A stretch of 64,000 nt of DNA from Bacillus sp. 103mf (lineage in GTDB: Bacteria > Bacillota > Bacilli > Bacillales > Bacillaceae_G): contig NZ_FPAF01000001.1 in assembly GCF_900116295.1 (NCBI RefSeq), positions 806,001 to 870,000 on the forward strand, written 5' to 3'. Position 1 is the first letter of the stretch. Every line of letters starts with the position of its first letter. The position numbers and the translations under genes are program-made. The notes beneath the pieces are model-generated. The model saw only the letters and a program-made list of their open reading frames with translations, searched no databases and had not been told where the DNA came from. Below, one piece after another: positions 1 through 9,852 of this stretch.

Positions 1-86
1 CGCTTCTATGCATGGCCAGATGCTCTCGCCCGCATAAAAAGAAAGCGGGTTTTTATTTCGATTTTTTAGTTTGTATTTATATAGAT
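1..86 (-). repeat. Dispersed repeat family A, copy 1 (cut by window edge)
   Basis: Shares the core GCTTCTATGCATGGCCAGAT and the end TTTGTATTTATATAG with nine other copies in the window. On the minus strand the left end (ATATAAATAC...) comes first, about 50 bp behind the stop of the Big_1-repeat gene, so the copy lies in that gene's 3' region. The rest lies outside the window. Confidence 0.85.
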
Positions 87-134
87 TCTTTTATGGAATC
101 ATTCACTACATATTCAGCAGTAATAAAATAATAG

Positions 135-1715
135 TTACAGGCAGTCAATAATGTGAGTAGTGACAGTAAGGGATCCTCCTCCCACAGTAGGAAATGTAGC
201 AGTAACATCTACTGTCCCAGGTCCGTCAATGGCTGTAAAAGTAGCGCTAAAGTTACCCAAAGCATCAGTAGTCGTCGTAGCAGGAGATACCGATGCAAGA
301 AGAGGGTTATCAACTGAAAATTCTACAGGAATTCCCGCAACTGCGACGCCTAAACCTCCACCAACGAATAATTGACCAGAAACAGTTGTCGTATTAGGTC
401 CTGTTCCGGAAGAGCATACATCTTCAGCAATGCTAAGACTAGCGCCACCGAAAACGCTACAGTCGACAATGTTAGGACCGACAGTGAGAGAACTTCCAAA
501 AGTAGGAAACGAAGCAGTAACACCTACTGTTCCAGTTCCATCAATGGCTGTCAAAGTAGTAGTAAAGTTACCCGAAGCATCAGTAGTAGTATTAACAGGA
601 GATACGGAACCAAGAAGAGGATTATCAACTGAAAATTCTACAGGAATTCCCGCGACTGCAACGCCTCCATCGACGAACAATTTACCAGAAACAGTTGTCG
701 TATTGGGCCCTGTTCCAGAAGAGCATATATTTACTTCATCAACGCCAAGAGTAGCGCCACCGAAAACACTGCAATCAGCAATGGTAGCAGAGAGAGTAAT
801 AGAGAATCCTCCTATAGTAGGCAATGTAGTAGTAACATCTACTGTCCCAGGTCCGTCAATGGCTGTAAGAGTAGCAGTAAAGTTACCCGAAGCATCAGTA
901 GTAGTATTAGTAGGAGATATTGAAGCAAGGAGAGGATTATCAATTGAAAATTCTACAGGAATTCCCGCAACTGCGACGCCTCCGTCCACTAACACTTGAC
1001 CAGAAACAGTTGTCGTATTAGGTCCTGTTCCACTAGAGCATATATTGGAAGCAATGTTAAGACTAAGTTCAGATAAAACGTTACAGTTATCAATAATAGT
1101 AGTAGTGATTGGATCACTACTTCCTCCTAAAGCAGTAGCGGTAATCATTACTGTCCCGGGTCCATCGATAGCTGTGAAAGTAGCAGTAAAGTTGCCAAAT
1201 GCATCCGTAACAGCAGGGTTAGGAGCTACAGTACCAAGAGCAGGGTTATCTACTGTAAAGGAAACCGGCGTACCTGCTGAAGGGGGACTTCCACCCACCA
1301 ATACTTGACCAGTAAGAGTAGAAGTATTGGGACCTGTTCCAGAAGTGCATATCGTGGTTGGATCAGCATTCAGAGTAATTATTGGTGTAGGTGAAGGAGC
1401 AGTAGTTGCTAATAGATCAAGAACATTTTCAAATTTAAACTCTAGTAACATCTCCTTTTTAATGACGTCACGAAGGGTTCTTTGTACACTTGAATCGACA
1501 GCAAGAAGATTAGATATCGTAACTACTGGAGGAGAAAGTGTAGTTCTTCCCGGCGGTAATGTTCCTAAAACAAATTGAAGCTTCTCTGCCTCAGCATTAA
1601 TAATATGAGCCAAAGCTAATTCTTCTAGGGCAATAGAGCTTAAAAGCAATGGAATCGTCTGTGCAGTCGTAACAGAAATGGTAGGGGTAATATTAGGTAT
1701 GTTTGGAAAAGACAA
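135..1715 (-). CDS. Big_1-like Ig-repeat protein, probable spore or surface structural protein
   Basis: 526 aa with no signal peptide or LPXTG motif. Residues 1-105 form a helical, non-repetitive domain starting MSFPNIPNITPT. From memory, similar N-termini occur in other B. cereus-group proteins, some carrying collagen-like tails. Four repeats of about 104 residues follow (from about 115, 217, 322 and 425), each with a Cys-containing SGTGPNT motif, a V-x-F-x-(V/I)-DNP-L segment and DA-x-GNF-x-A-x-x-TAIDGPGTV, typical of bacterial Ig-like group 1 (Big_1) folds. The start is TTG with AGAAAGGATG eight bases upstream. The repeats are close to identical in DNA over long stretches, so copy number may vary between strains. 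A spore-surface role is inference only. Confidence 0.8.
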   Translation of the reverse strand: MSFPNIPNITPTISVTTAQTIPLLLSSIALEELALAHIINAEAEKLQFVLGTLPPGRTTLSPPVVTISNLLAVDSSVQRTLRDVIKKEMLLEFKFENVLDLLATTAPSPTPIITLNADPTTICTSGTGPNTSTLTGQVLVGGSPPSAGTPVSFTVDNPALGTVAPNPAVTDAFGNFTATFTAIDGPGTVMITATALGGSSDPITTTIIDNCNVLSELSLNIASNICSSGTGPNTTTVSGQVLVDGGVAVAGIPVEFSIDNPLLASISPTNTTTDASGNFTATLTAIDGPGTVDVTTTLPTIGGFSITLSATIADCSVFGGATLGVDEVNICSSGTGPNTTTVSGKLFVDGGVAVAGIPVEFSVDNPLLGSVSPVNTTTDASGNFTTTLTAIDGTGTVGVTASFPTFGSSLTVGPNIVDCSVFGGASLSIAEDVCSSGTGPNTTTVSGQLFVGGGLGVAVAGIPVEFSVDNPLLASVSPATTTTDALGNFSATFTAIDGPGTVDVTATFPTVGGGSLTVTTHIIDCL

Positions 1716-1938
1716 TATATATTCATCCTTTCTAGCTAGGAAACCATCGAATCACTTTATTCTGTGCATAGATAGGTCTCCTACTTTTGGAATTTAAACA
1801 TTCATAAGTTCATAATTTTAAAAGGAATATTATGAACAATGAGTGTACTAGGTATTCTCTCTATTCTATGTAACAAGCATCTAGATGGCTGAGCATTTGT
1901 CTTGCCGCAAAGGTATATTTTTTAGTGAACGAGCCCTT

Positions 1939-1962
1939 TTTATCCCCTCGCTATTTGGGACA
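1939..1962 (-). repeat. Possible relic of a bcr1-like right end
   Basis: TTTATCCC followed by CGCTATTTGGGA resembles the right edge of the bcr1-like copies (TTTATCCCGCTATTCGTGGG). Nothing else of the element remains. The rest of the 1716-2006 gap holds only a terminator and AT-rich sequence. Confidence 0.3.
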
Positions 1963-1965
1963 ATA

Positions 1966-1998
1966 AAAAAAGACCAACATTTTTCTGTTGGTCTTTCA
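1966..1998 (-). terminator. Rho-independent terminator of the 63-aa membrane protein gene
   Basis: AAAGACCAACA pairs with TGTTGGTCTTT around a short loop, followed on the minus strand by a T run. It lies just behind the stop at 2007. Confidence 0.85.
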
Positions 1999-2006
1999 TA
2001 TATGTA

Positions 2007-2198
2007 TCACTTCTCAAAGCGATTTAACATCTCATCTCTCATACCAAAGCTCACAACTGCAATTCCGACATACATAAAAATAAGAAATGCTGGATGTACT
2101 GTGTTGTACCAATGGCTATCAATAATTAAATATACAGTTAATGCTGTAACAAGTAAAAACGCAACAATAAACATATAGAAATGTCTTTGACTACCCAT
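2007..2198 (-). CDS. Small two-helix membrane protein, unknown function
   Basis: 63 aa with two hydrophobic stretches (about residues 8-25 and 35-52) and a charged C-terminus ending MLNRFEK. A clear ribosome binding site (AGAGGAG) precedes the ATG and a terminator follows, so it is a genuine single-gene unit. I do not recognise the family. A bcr1-like repeat lies just upstream of its start. Confidence 0.7.
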   Translation of the reverse strand: MGSQRHFYMFIVAFLLVTALTVYLIIDSHWYNTVHPAFLIFMYVGIAVVSFGMRDEMLNRFEK

Positions 2199-2222
2199 AA
2201 CGAACTCCTCTCTAATTACTCA

Positions 2223-2330
2223 TTTATCCCGCTATTCGTGGGAGTATTACTGCCCGTAAAAGCCCGATTGAGAGGGCTAATAATCAGTGGGGGATGAAGA
2301 AAACCCCCACTGATTAAAGTTTCACTTTAT
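2223..2330 (-). repeat. bcr1-like dispersed repeat, shortened copy
   Basis: Bounded by TTTAT at both edges (2223-2227 and 2326-2330). The minus strand reads ATAAAGTGAAACTTTAATC..., then a strong hairpin (AGTGGGGG/CCCCCACT), GGGCTTTTACGGGCAG and GCGGGATAAA. It lacks the central part of the full 157-bp copy at 38724. The left end faces the stop of the small gene ending at 2360. Confidence 0.85.
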
Positions 2331-2359
2331 TGTAACGAATTATCCTCTATGACTCAAGG

Positions 2360-2584
2360 CTAACTTTCCTGTAAATGATCTAACTCCACTTTCACAATAT
2401 CATGACAAGCGATTGGAATCAGTGTTCCTTTACTATCAATTGCAGTTACACTTGTGTTATCTAATACGTGATGTTTCACTCTCTCTAACATTTTTTCTGT
2501 ATCTTGGTAATAAAATTCTTTAATATCCTTAATCATATCACCATTTTCTAAATGATACACCATCCTACAGCGCTTATAGCCCAT
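2360..2584 (-). CDS. Small conserved-looking protein, unknown function
   Basis: 74 aa from the ATG at 2584, which has AAGGGG nine bases upstream. The frame stays open to an ATG at 2647, but that start has only a weak binding site. The protein is soluble and mixed alpha/beta, with no membrane segment and no motif I recognise (YHLENGDMIKDIKEF near the start, IACHDIVKVELDHL near the end). A bcr1-like repeat lies 30 bp behind the stop, the same arrangement as the 72-aa gene at 19083. Confidence 0.65.
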   Translation of the reverse strand: MGYKRCRMVYHLENGDMIKDIKEFYYQDTEKMLERVKHHVLDNTSVTAIDSKGTLIPIACHDIVKVELDHLQES

Positions 2585-2697
2585 CTTTTCCATCCCCTTG
2601 TTCATTTCTTCACATATGTATGAAAAATTGACTTTTTTGCTTCTCATTCACTTTAATTTCAATAAAATTCTAACAAAAATACACACTTTTATCAAAG

Positions 2698-2729
2698 AGA
2701 CTTTTTCAACAAAAATGTTGAGAAAGTCT
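2698..2729. other. 14-bp inverted repeat, possible leader hairpin
   Basis: AGACTTTTTCAACA and TGTTGAGAAAGTCT face each other across a 4-base loop with one G-T pair. It lies about 115 bp upstream of the small gene starting at 2584. No T run follows on either strand, so it is not an obvious terminator. Confidence 0.5.
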
Positions 2730-2802
2730 GATAAATCTCCAATTTTACATAAAACATGCGATTTTATAACATCTTTTTTAAGTAATAACATTTTTGGTCA
2801 TA

Positions 2803-3002
2803 ATATATAAATTTATTTTGATTTTTCAACATATAAGTCGCTGCTACGAAGAAAAAAGAAGTATGCACTTTGCTTTCTCTCTTTGTTTTCACTTCGCATG
2901 TGGCAGAAAAAGGCCCTGACCGCTTCTATGCATGGCCAGATGCTCTCGTCCACCTAAAAAGAATGGTTTTTATTGTTGGTTTTTCAATTTGTATTTATAT
3001 AT
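2803..3002 (-). repeat. Dispersed repeat family A, full-length copy
   Basis: About 200 bp. The left end TATATAAATACAAATTG is at 3002 on the minus strand, then the core (GAGAGCATCTGGCCATGCAT) and the right end near 2803 (TTGAAAAATCA then TTTATATA). It lies directly behind the gcvPB terminator in the same direction as the gene. Confidence 0.85.
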
Positions 3003-3003
3003 A

Positions 3004-3030
3004 AAAAGAACTCGCATATAGCGAGTTCTC
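3004..3030 (-). terminator. Terminator of the glycine cleavage operon
   Basis: AGAACTCGC/GCGAGTTCT stem with a short AT loop, followed by TTTTTAT on the minus strand, 20 bp behind the gcvPB stop. Confidence 0.85.
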
Positions 3031-3049
3031 TACAAACTATTATTGATTA

Positions 3050-4525
3050 TTAAACTTGTACCATAGATAGTTTTTGATAGCGTAAAATCGGCTTACGTGC
3101 TGCCATTGTTTCATCAAGACGCTTAATTACTGTTGTATGCGGCGCTTCTTGAACCACTTCTGGGTTTTCTTCTGCCTCTTTTGCGATTTGAATCATCGTA
3201 TCGATGAATCCATCTAATGTTTCTTTTGATTCTGTTTCTGTTGGCTCAATCATAATACATTCTTCCACATTTAACGGGAAGTAAATTGTTGGTGGATGGT
3301 AGCCAAAGTCAAGCAGACGTTTTGCAATATCAAGCGTACGTACACCAAGTTTCTTTTGACGACGACCTGATAAAACAAATTCATGCTTACAATGTCTATC
3401 AAATGGAAGATCGTAAAATGGAGCTAATCTTCTCATCATATAGTTCGCGTTTAATACTGCATATTCTGTTACTGCACGAAGTCCATCTGGACCCATAGAA
3501 CGAATATACGTATACGCACGAACGTTAATACCAAAGTTACCATAGAATGGTTTCACGCGTCCAATTGCTTGTGGACGATCGTAATTAAAGTGGTAGCCGC
3601 TTTCTGTTTTCTCTAAAACTGGCTTTGGTAAAAACGGAACTAAATCTGCTTTTACACCTACTGGACCAGAACCTGGTCCCCCGCCGCCATGCGGACCTGT
3701 AAATGTTTTATGAAGATTTAAATGTACAACATCAAATCCCATATCTCCTGGGCGTGCTTGACTTAATACTGCATTTAAGTTTGCACCGTCATAGTACAAT
3801 TTACCACCTGCATCATGGACGATTTGTGCCATTTCTAAAATGTTCTCTTCAAATAATCCAAGTGTATTTGGGTTTGTTAACATAAGCGCTGCTGTTTCTT
3901 CGTCCACAACACGTTTTAAATCTTCTAAGTCAACAAGGCCATTTTCATTTGATTTTACTGTAATCGTCTCAAATCCTGCTACTGTTGCAGAAGCTGGGTT
4001 TGTTCCGTGAGCAGAGTCAGGAACAATTACTTTCGTACGTTTATAATCGCCTTTTGCTTCGTGATATGCACGAATTAACATTAATCCTGTCCATTCACCG
4101 TGTGCTCCAGCTGCTGGTTGAAGTGTAACAGTATCCATACCTGTAATTTCTTTTAAATGTTCTTGCAAGTCATACATTAATTCCATTGCACCTTGCACTG
4201 TCTTTTCATCTTGAAGCGGATGAATATGTGCAAAGCCAGGGAAACGCGCTACATTTTCGTTAATTTTCGGATTGTACTTCATTGTACAAGATCCTAATGG
4301 ATAAAATCCAGAATCAACGCCGTGGTTACGGTTTGAAAGCGCTGTGTAATGGCGCATAATATCAAGTTCTGATACTTCTGGAAGCTCTGCGTCTTCCGTA
4401 CGAATATACTCGCTCTCAAACACATCTTCTAAATTTACTTCTTCTACATCTAATTGGGGTAAGCTATATCCTACGCGTCCTTCTCTACTCATTTCAAAAA
4501 TAAGTGCTTGATCTTGCTTCTTCAT
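3050..4525 (-). CDS. gcvPB: Glycine dehydrogenase (decarboxylating), subunit 2
   Basis: 491 aa. With GcvPA it forms the P protein of the glycine cleavage system, which decarboxylates glycine and passes the aminomethyl group to lipoyl-GcvH. The pyridoxal-phosphate lysine is Lys273 in [16 protein letters not shown]. The [10 protein letters not shown] motif is at residues 78-87. The length is typical of the split-subunit form in Firmicutes. The ATG overlaps the gcvPA stop by 4 bp, so translation is probably coupled. It is the last gene of gcvT-gcvPA-gcvPB and is followed by a terminator and a family A repeat. Confidence 0.97.
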   Translation of the reverse strand: MKKQDQALIFEMSREGRVGYSLPQLDVEEVNLEDVFESEYIRTEDAELPEVSELDIMRHYTALSNRNHGVDSGFYPLGSCTMKYNPKINENVARFPGFAHIHPLQDEKTVQGAMELMYDLQEHLKEITGMDTVTLQPAAGAHGEWTGLMLIRAYHEAKGDYKRTKVIVPDSAHGTNPASATVAGFETITVKSNENGLVDLEDLKRVVDEETAALMLTNPNTLGLFEENILEMAQIVHDAGGKLYYDGANLNAVLSQARPGDMGFDVVHLNLHKTFTGPHGGGGPGSGPVGVKADLVPFLPKPVLEKTESGYHFNYDRPQAIGRVKPFYGNFGINVRAYTYIRSMGPDGLRAVTEYAVLNANYMMRRLAPFYDLPFDRHCKHEFVLSGRRQKKLGVRTLDIAKRLLDFGYHPPTIYFPLNVEECIMIEPTETESKETLDGFIDTMIQIAKEAEENPEVVQEAPHTTVIKRLDETMAARKPILRYQKLSMVQV

Positions 4526-5865
4526 TGGATAGCCCCCATTTCGTTCACAAGTGTGTCGATTTCTTCTTTTGTACGTAACTCTGTTACAGCTAAAAGCATA
4601 CGATTTGTAAGTTCTTTATAATCACGGCCAAGATCGTAACCACCGATGATATTTTTTGCTAATAATGCATCGTTTACTTCTTGTACTGGACGTTTGCAAT
4701 CTACAACAAATTCATTGAAGAACGGCCCAGCAAATGTTACCGTAAAGCCTTTTGCTTCAAGTTGACGTTTTGCATATTGTGCTTTAGAAACGTTTTGACG
4801 TGCCATTTCCTTCACACCTTGTTTTCCAAGTGCTGTCATTGCAACAGAAGCTGCTAATGCATTTAATGCTTGGTTTGAACAAATATTAGATGTCGCTTTA
4901 TCACGACGAATATGTTGCTCACGCGCTTGCAGTGTTAATACGAAACCACGTTGTCCTTCAGAATCCACTGTTTGTCCAACAAGGCGTCCTGGGATTTTAC
5001 GCATAAATGCTTTTGTTGTAGCAAAATAACCGCAGTGTGGGCCGCCAAACTGTGTTGGAATACCAAATGGTTGTGCATCACCGATTACAATATCAGCACC
5101 AAACTTACCAGGTGGTGTTAACGCTCCTAACGCTAATGGATTAGAAGAAACGATGAATAATGATTTTTGCTGATGAACGATTTTCTCAATATCAGCCAGT
5201 TTCTCCACTTGTCCAAAGAAGTTTGGATATTGAACGATTACACAAGCTACTGTATCATCTACTTCGCTTTGTAATACGTCTAGATCTGTTACACCATCTT
5301 TATAATCAATTTCAACAACCTCAAGGTGTTGACCTTTTGCATATGTTTCAAGAACTGCTCTTGATTCCGGATGAACTGCTTTAGAAACAAGAATTTTCTT
5401 TTTACGAGTATGACCTGCTGCTAGCATTGCCGCTTCTGCTAACGCTGTACCTCCGTCATACATAGAAGAGTTCGCAACATCCATACCTGTTAGTTCACAA
5501 ATCATTGTTTGAAATTCAAAGATTGCTTGTAATTCCCCTTGTGAAATCTCTGGTTGGTACGGTGTATAAGCTGTATAAAATTCTGAACGAGAAAGAACAT
5601 GATCTACAATTACTGGCGCATAATGATCATATACACCTGCTCCTAGGAAGGAAGCATAGTCTCTTAAGTTTGCATTTTTACGAGCAAGCTCAGACAGCTC
5701 TTTTAAAAGTTCTGGTTCTGATTTTGCTTGTTTAATATTTAAATTTCCTTGAAAACGAACGCTTTCTGGAATATCAGAAAATAATTCATCAATTGTTTGA
5801 ACGCCAATCGTTTGTAACATTTCTTTTTTGTCTTCTTCTGTCATTGGAAGATAACGATGCAACAT
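4522..5865 (-). CDS. gcvPA: Glycine dehydrogenase (decarboxylating), subunit 1
   Basis: 447 aa, partner of GcvPB in the P protein. It has the fold of a PLP enzyme without the catalytic lysine, as expected for the N-terminal half of a split P protein. It starts [17 protein letters not shown] and carries a conserved [10 protein letters not shown] segment. It begins 20 bp behind gcvT and overlaps gcvPB by 4 bp. Full length with no disruption seen. Confidence 0.97.
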   Translation of the reverse strand: MLHRYLPMTEEDKKEMLQTIGVQTIDELFSDIPESVRFQGNLNIKQAKSEPELLKELSELARKNANLRDYASFLGAGVYDHYAPVIVDHVLSRSEFYTAYTPYQPEISQGELQAIFEFQTMICELTGMDVANSSMYDGGTALAEAAMLAAGHTRKKKILVSKAVHPESRAVLETYAKGQHLEVVEIDYKDGVTDLDVLQSEVDDTVACVIVQYPNFFGQVEKLADIEKIVHQQKSLFIVSSNPLALGALTPPGKFGADIVIGDAQPFGIPTQFGGPHCGYFATTKAFMRKIPGRLVGQTVDSEGQRGFVLTLQAREQHIRRDKATSNICSNQALNALAASVAMTALGKQGVKEMARQNVSKAQYAKRQLEAKGFTVTFAGPFFNEFVVDCKRPVQEVNDALLAKNIIGGYDLGRDYKELTNRMLLAVTELRTKEEIDTLVNEMGAIQ

Positions 5866-5885
5866 GAAATCTACCCCTCTCCCCG

Positions 5886-6986
5886 TTACTTTGAACGTTT
5901 GTAAAATGGTGTTGGAACAACAACTGCTTTGACGCGTTTATTACGAATTTCAATTTCCACTTCTGTATCAACTGCTGCATATTTCACATCAATTAACGCT
6001 AAACCGATACTTTTCTTTAACGTTGGAGATTGTGTCCCACTTGTAACTTCCCCGATTTTTTCTTCGCCTACATATACTGAATAATGAGTGCGCGGGATAC
6101 CACGTTCAATTACTTCGATGCCGACTAATTTACGAGGTGCACCGTTTTCTTTTTGTTCCTTTAACGTTTCTTTTCCAAAGAAATCCATTTCTTTATTTGT
6201 TTTTACTGCAAAGCCAATGCCAGCTTCAATTGGTGTAATATCTTTTGATAACTCTTGACCATAAAGAGGAAGTGTTGCTTCAAAACGAAGTGTATCACGC
6301 GCTCCTAAACCACATGGTTTTAAGCCGCCTTCTTCCCCTACTTCAAGAAGTTTCTCCCAAAGCTTTGCAGCCTCTTCGCTCTTACAGTAAATTTCAAATC
6401 CATCTTCACCTGTATAACCAGTACGAGATACAAGCGCTTCTACACCAGCCACAAGAACATGGTCTTTAAATTTAAAAAACTTAATTTCTTTCAAATCTTC
6501 TGATACAACTTTTTGTAAAATGCCCTCTGCTTTTGGTCCTTGAATTGCAAGTTGTGCAATTTCACTAGAAACGTTGACTACTTGCACATCACCGCTTACA
6601 TGAGAAGCTAACCACTGGTAATCTTTCTCAATATTAGATGCATTGATTACTAATAAATAGTCTTCTTCTCCGCGTTTGTAGATTAATAAATCATCTACCG
6701 TACCACCATCTTCGTAACACATTGCCGTATATTGTGCTCCGCCTACTTTTAAGATAGAAACATCGTTTGTAACTACACGTTGTAAAAATGCTAAACTATC
6801 TGCACCTTTTACTTCTACTTCTCCCATGTGAGAAACATCAAAAAGACCTGCTGCTGTACGAACAGCTTCATGTTCTTCTTTAATACTTGAAAATTGAACT
6901 GGCAATTCCCAACCACCAAAATCAATTGTTTTCCCACCATACTTCGCGTATACATCAAATAGCGGTGTACGTTGTAACGTAATCAT
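5886..6986 (-). CDS. gcvT: Aminomethyltransferase (T protein of glycine cleavage system)
   Basis: 366 aa. Transfers the methylene group from aminomethyl-lipoyl-GcvH to tetrahydrofolate, releasing ammonia. The family signatures FDVSHMGE (about residues 48-55) and [10 protein letters not shown] are intact. AAAGGGGAGAG precedes the ATG. It is first in the operon. No glycine riboswitch aptamer is visible in the 260 bp upstream, unlike the B. subtilis operon. Confidence 0.97.
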   Translation of the reverse strand: MITLQRTPLFDVYAKYGGKTIDFGGWELPVQFSSIKEEHEAVRTAAGLFDVSHMGEVEVKGADSLAFLQRVVTNDVSILKVGGAQYTAMCYEDGGTVDDLLIYKRGEEDYLLVINASNIEKDYQWLASHVSGDVQVVNVSSEIAQLAIQGPKAEGILQKVVSEDLKEIKFFKFKDHVLVAGVEALVSRTGYTGEDGFEIYCKSEEAAKLWEKLLEVGEEGGLKPCGLGARDTLRFEATLPLYGQELSKDITPIEAGIGFAVKTNKEMDFFGKETLKEQKENGAPRKLVGIEVIERGIPRTHYSVYVGEEKIGEVTSGTQSPTLKKSIGLALIDVKYAAVDTEVEIEIRNKRVKAVVVPTPFYKRSK

Positions 6987-7076
6987 GTTCTCTCCCCTTT
7001 GCGCTTTCTATGACAAATTAATAAAAGTTGGCTTCCCATTTCTAAACATTTTCAATTCTGAAAAGACGGGATATAC

Positions 7077-7148
7077 GGAATCTCATTCTTTTTTTTTATG
7101 AAAGCGTAAATAAAAAAGTGCTTTCTTGGATAAAATACGAAAGATTCC
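7077..7148 (-). other. Nested inverted repeats in the gcvT leader
   Basis: GGAATCT (7077-7083) and AGATTCC (7142-7148) enclose a second pair, GAAAGC (7100-7105) and GCTTTC (7120-7125). Together they could fold in the leader RNA of gcvT. No known riboswitch core is recognised. Confidence 0.35.
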
Positions 7149-7246
7149 ACACATTTCACACCATTATCCTAACATTTTTCGAGCCGTTTCATCAATATTC
7201 TAGCTAAAAAAATAATTTAGAATTTATAGAAGGTGAGATATTATCC

Positions 7247-8929
7247 ATGAATGTCGAAATTTCAATAGAACGTTCTTGGCAAGAAAACTTCTTAAAACGA
7301 ATAGAAGAAGATGGCCCGTGGACAAACTGGGAACTATTTCATCTTGCCTATCAAACTGAACAGTCCCTTCTCATCCCAACATTTGACGGGCTGCAGGCGC
7401 CTAAACATTTACCTAATTTCACGCCACTTCCACATCAGTTAGAGGTAGCGCAAACCGTCATTGAACAAATGAACGGAAAAGCAATTTTAGCAGATGAAGT
7501 TGGCCTTGGAAAGACGATTGAAGCTGGGCTTATTTTAAAAGAATATATGGTGCGCGGACTTGTGAAAAAAGTGCTCATTCTTGTACCTGCATCTCTTGTT
7601 TCACAATGGGCATATGAACTAAACACAAAATTTTTCATTCCAGCCGTTGCCCAGCGAAAAAGTTACTCATGGGAGCAAGCTGACGTTATTGTATCGTCTA
7701 TCGATACAGCAAAGCGCTCTCCGCACCGTGATATTGTTTTAAATTTAGAATATGATCTCATTATTATTGATGAAGCACATAAACTAAAAAACAACAAAAC
7801 GAAAAACTATGAATTTGCGCAACTATTAAAGAAAAAGTTTTGCTTATTACTTACCGCAACACCTGTTCAAAATCGCATTGATGAAATCTTTAATCTTGTT
7901 TCGTTATTAAAACCTGGACACCTCGGCAACCAATCCAACTTTGAAGAATATTATGCTTCCAAAAATCGCACCGATGAAACAGATGGACATTTAAAAGAAC
8001 TCATTAATAAAGTAATGGTACGAAATCGCCGGCATGACACCGGCATTGAATGGCCAAAACGGCACGTTCATACGCTCTTTGTCGACTTCAATGAACAAGA
8101 GAAAGCTCTATACGATGCGATTGAGGAATGGAAAAGACAAGATGTATTTACTTCTGCATTTTCCGCTTTAACGTTAAAGCGCGAAGCCTGCAGCAGCCGC
8201 GAAGCTGTTTATTTCTCACTCAAAAAACATGTAGAAAAACGGCAAAAGGAAAATGCGCAATACACAGTAGATCCATACATAGATGTGTTAATGGAGAAAA
8301 TTAATGGTATTTCCTCTAATTCAAAAGCAAATAAAGCATTAGAAATCATTAAAGAAATTAATGATAAAGTTGTAATTTTCACAGAATACCGTGCTTCTCA
8401 AATGTATTTACAATGGTTTTTAAAGCAGCACGGCATCTCGTCTGTACCATTTCGAGGCGGATTTAAACGTGGTAAAAAAGATTGGATGAAAGAATTATTT
8501 CAAAACCATGCCCAAGTATTAATTGCGACAGAAGCAGGCGGTGAAGGAATTAACCTACAATTTTGTAATTACATGATCAACTACGACCTTCCTTGGAATC
8601 CGATGCGCCTTGAACAAAGAATTGGACGGATTCATCGCCTTGGACAAAAACATGATGTTCATATTTATAATTTGGCAACGAAACATACAGTAGAGGAACA
8701 CATTTTAAAACTGCTGTATGAGAAAATTGACCTATTTGAGCGTGTCATTGGTGATTTAGATGAAATTTTAACAAGAATTAATATGAAAAATATCGATGCA
8801 CACATTCACGATATTTTTACCCATTCCAAAAGTGAAGGAGAAATCCGAATCAAAATGGAAAATTTAACGTCCATTATTGAATTTGCTAAACGAAATGAAG
8901 CTGAGGTGCACGGCTATGCAGCAACATGA
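7247..8929 (+). CDS. yqhH: SNF2-family DEAH ATPase / helicase
   Basis: 560 aa. Walker A is DEVGLGKT at about residues 83-90 and the Walker B box DEAH at 175-178. Later SNF2 motifs include LTATPVQN and QRIGRIHRLGQ in the C-terminal helicase domain. This is the short bacterial RapA/SNF2 form, which translocates on double-stranded DNA. The substrate is unknown. The gene is divergent from gcvT and overlaps yqhG by 14 bp, matching the B. subtilis yqhH-yqhG pair, which suggests a shared function. GGTGAG precedes the ATG. Confidence 0.93.
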   Translation: MNVEISIERSWQENFLKRIEEDGPWTNWELFHLAYQTEQSLLIPTFDGLQAPKHLPNFTPLPHQLEVAQTVIEQMNGKAILADEVGLGKTIEAGLILKEYMVRGLVKKVLILVPASLVSQWAYELNTKFFIPAVAQRKSYSWEQADVIVSSIDTAKRSPHRDIVLNLEYDLIIIDEAHKLKNNKTKNYEFAQLLKKKFCLLLTATPVQNRIDEIFNLVSLLKPGHLGNQSNFEEYYASKNRTDETDGHLKELINKVMVRNRRHDTGIEWPKRHVHTLFVDFNEQEKALYDAIEEWKRQDVFTSAFSALTLKREACSSREAVYFSLKKHVEKRQKENAQYTVDPYIDVLMEKINGISSNSKANKALEIIKEINDKVVIFTEYRASQMYLQWFLKQHGISSVPFRGGFKRGKKDWMKELFQNHAQVLIATEAGGEGINLQFCNYMINYDLPWNPMRLEQRIGRIHRLGQKHDVHIYNLATKHTVEEHILKLLYEKIDLFERVIGDLDEILTRINMKNIDAHIHDIFTHSKSEGEIRIKMENLTSIIEFAKRNEAEVHGYAAT

Positions 8930-9710
8930 AATCCATCATTATTTACATTGTTTTTTTGAGGCAAACGGCTGTGAAATTTTGCAGCGTTTTCCTCATTTAT
9001 TAGACGTTCAATTAACAATTGAAATGGACAAACTACTGATGAACCGCCCATTCTACTGGCATTATCTTGAAAAAACAGGTGGCATACCAAATCCGATGCG
9101 TCTTACATTCATTACCGATGCAAAACATGAGGAGCAAACAGGCGAACTCATTCACTACGGTTCTCCGCGCTTACATCAAATTTTTCAAGCAACAAAGGAA
9201 TTAGGTGCTTACATTCGTTTATTTGAAGATGTACATTCTAATGGACAAACAAGTACTCCGCTTCATCCTTGGCTTGGCGTCAATATAAAAGTCTCTTATC
9301 AATGTGATCGAAAAAAAGATATGCTATATTCCATTGGGATTCACCTTATTTCTGGTGCGATGATTACAAATTTTCATGAGGCATTAACAGCGCTCCGTCT
9401 TACACCAAAAATTCCTGATTTTTGTTTTACATTAACGCCGATTATTAAACCGCAAAGCGGGCTATCTAGAATTGAAGAAGCAATGAAACGTATCATTGAA
9501 TCAGATGATCACGCATGGGCTGAAGAAGCAAAAGTTCGTTGGAATCACGATTTACAACTACTAAACCGTTTTTATGAGGAAAGTGATGAATTACCAGAAA
9601 GCTATGAAATAGAAAAACGAGCCTTGCAAGAACAATACGAGCCGCGCATTACTATGCAAATTATAAACGGTGGACTCTTTTATGTGACAGCGAATCATTT
9701 TCTAACATAA
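8916..9710 (+). CDS. yqhG: YqhG family protein, unknown function
   Basis: 264 aa from the ATG at 8916, which has GAGGTG seven bases upstream. An upstream in-frame ATG lies inside yqhH and has no binding site. The start is MQQHEIHHYLHCFFEANGCE. The protein is soluble with no catalytic motif that I recognise. It is coupled to the SNF2 helicase by overlap and shares its terminator. The family name rests on position next to yqhH and similarity from memory. Confidence 0.85.
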   Translation: MQQHEIHHYLHCFFEANGCEILQRFPHLLDVQLTIEMDKLLMNRPFYWHYLEKTGGIPNPMRLTFITDAKHEEQTGELIHYGSPRLHQIFQATKELGAYIRLFEDVHSNGQTSTPLHPWLGVNIKVSYQCDRKKDMLYSIGIHLISGAMITNFHEALTALRLTPKIPDFCFTLTPIIKPQSGLSRIEEAMKRIIESDDHAWAEEAKVRWNHDLQLLNRFYEESDELPESYEIEKRALQEQYEPRITMQIINGGLFYVTANHFLT

Positions 9711-9746
9711 AAAAACTCCTTCTACAAGGAGCTTTTTTTATGTTAG
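9701..9746. terminator. Terminator behind yqhG
   Basis: CTCCTT and AAGGAG form the core stem, extended by A and T runs and by matching flanks TCTAACATAA / TTATGTTAGA. It is symmetrical, so it could act in both directions. Confidence 0.85.
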
Positions 9747-9761
9747 AAAATACGAGGAAAG

Positions 9762-9852
9762 ATTCTCCCGCTATTTTTGAGCAGTAAAAGCCCGATTGAA
9801 CGGACTTTCCATAAGCGGAGAATGCCCCCCACTTATGGAAGTTTCGCTTTAT
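9762..9852 (-). repeat. bcr1-like repeat, shortened and diverged
   Basis: The left end (minus strand ATAAAGCGAAACTTCC) begins at TTTAT 9848-9852. The hairpin arms TAAGTGGGGG / CCGCTTA and AGTCCGTTCAATCGGGC follow. The right edge has lost its TTTAT. The stop codon of the 48-aa gene lies within the left TTTAT. Confidence 0.75.

Noticed and set aside
160-999. Long plus-strand open frames opposite the Big_1 gene
   Set aside because: They are antisense shadows of a repetitive, Thr/Val-rich gene; they lack ribosome binding sites and simply mirror the repeats.
135-1715. CRISPR-like or tandem repeat array from the regular spacing
   Set aside because: Units are about 310 bp, coding, and keep one reading frame, so they are protein domain repeats.
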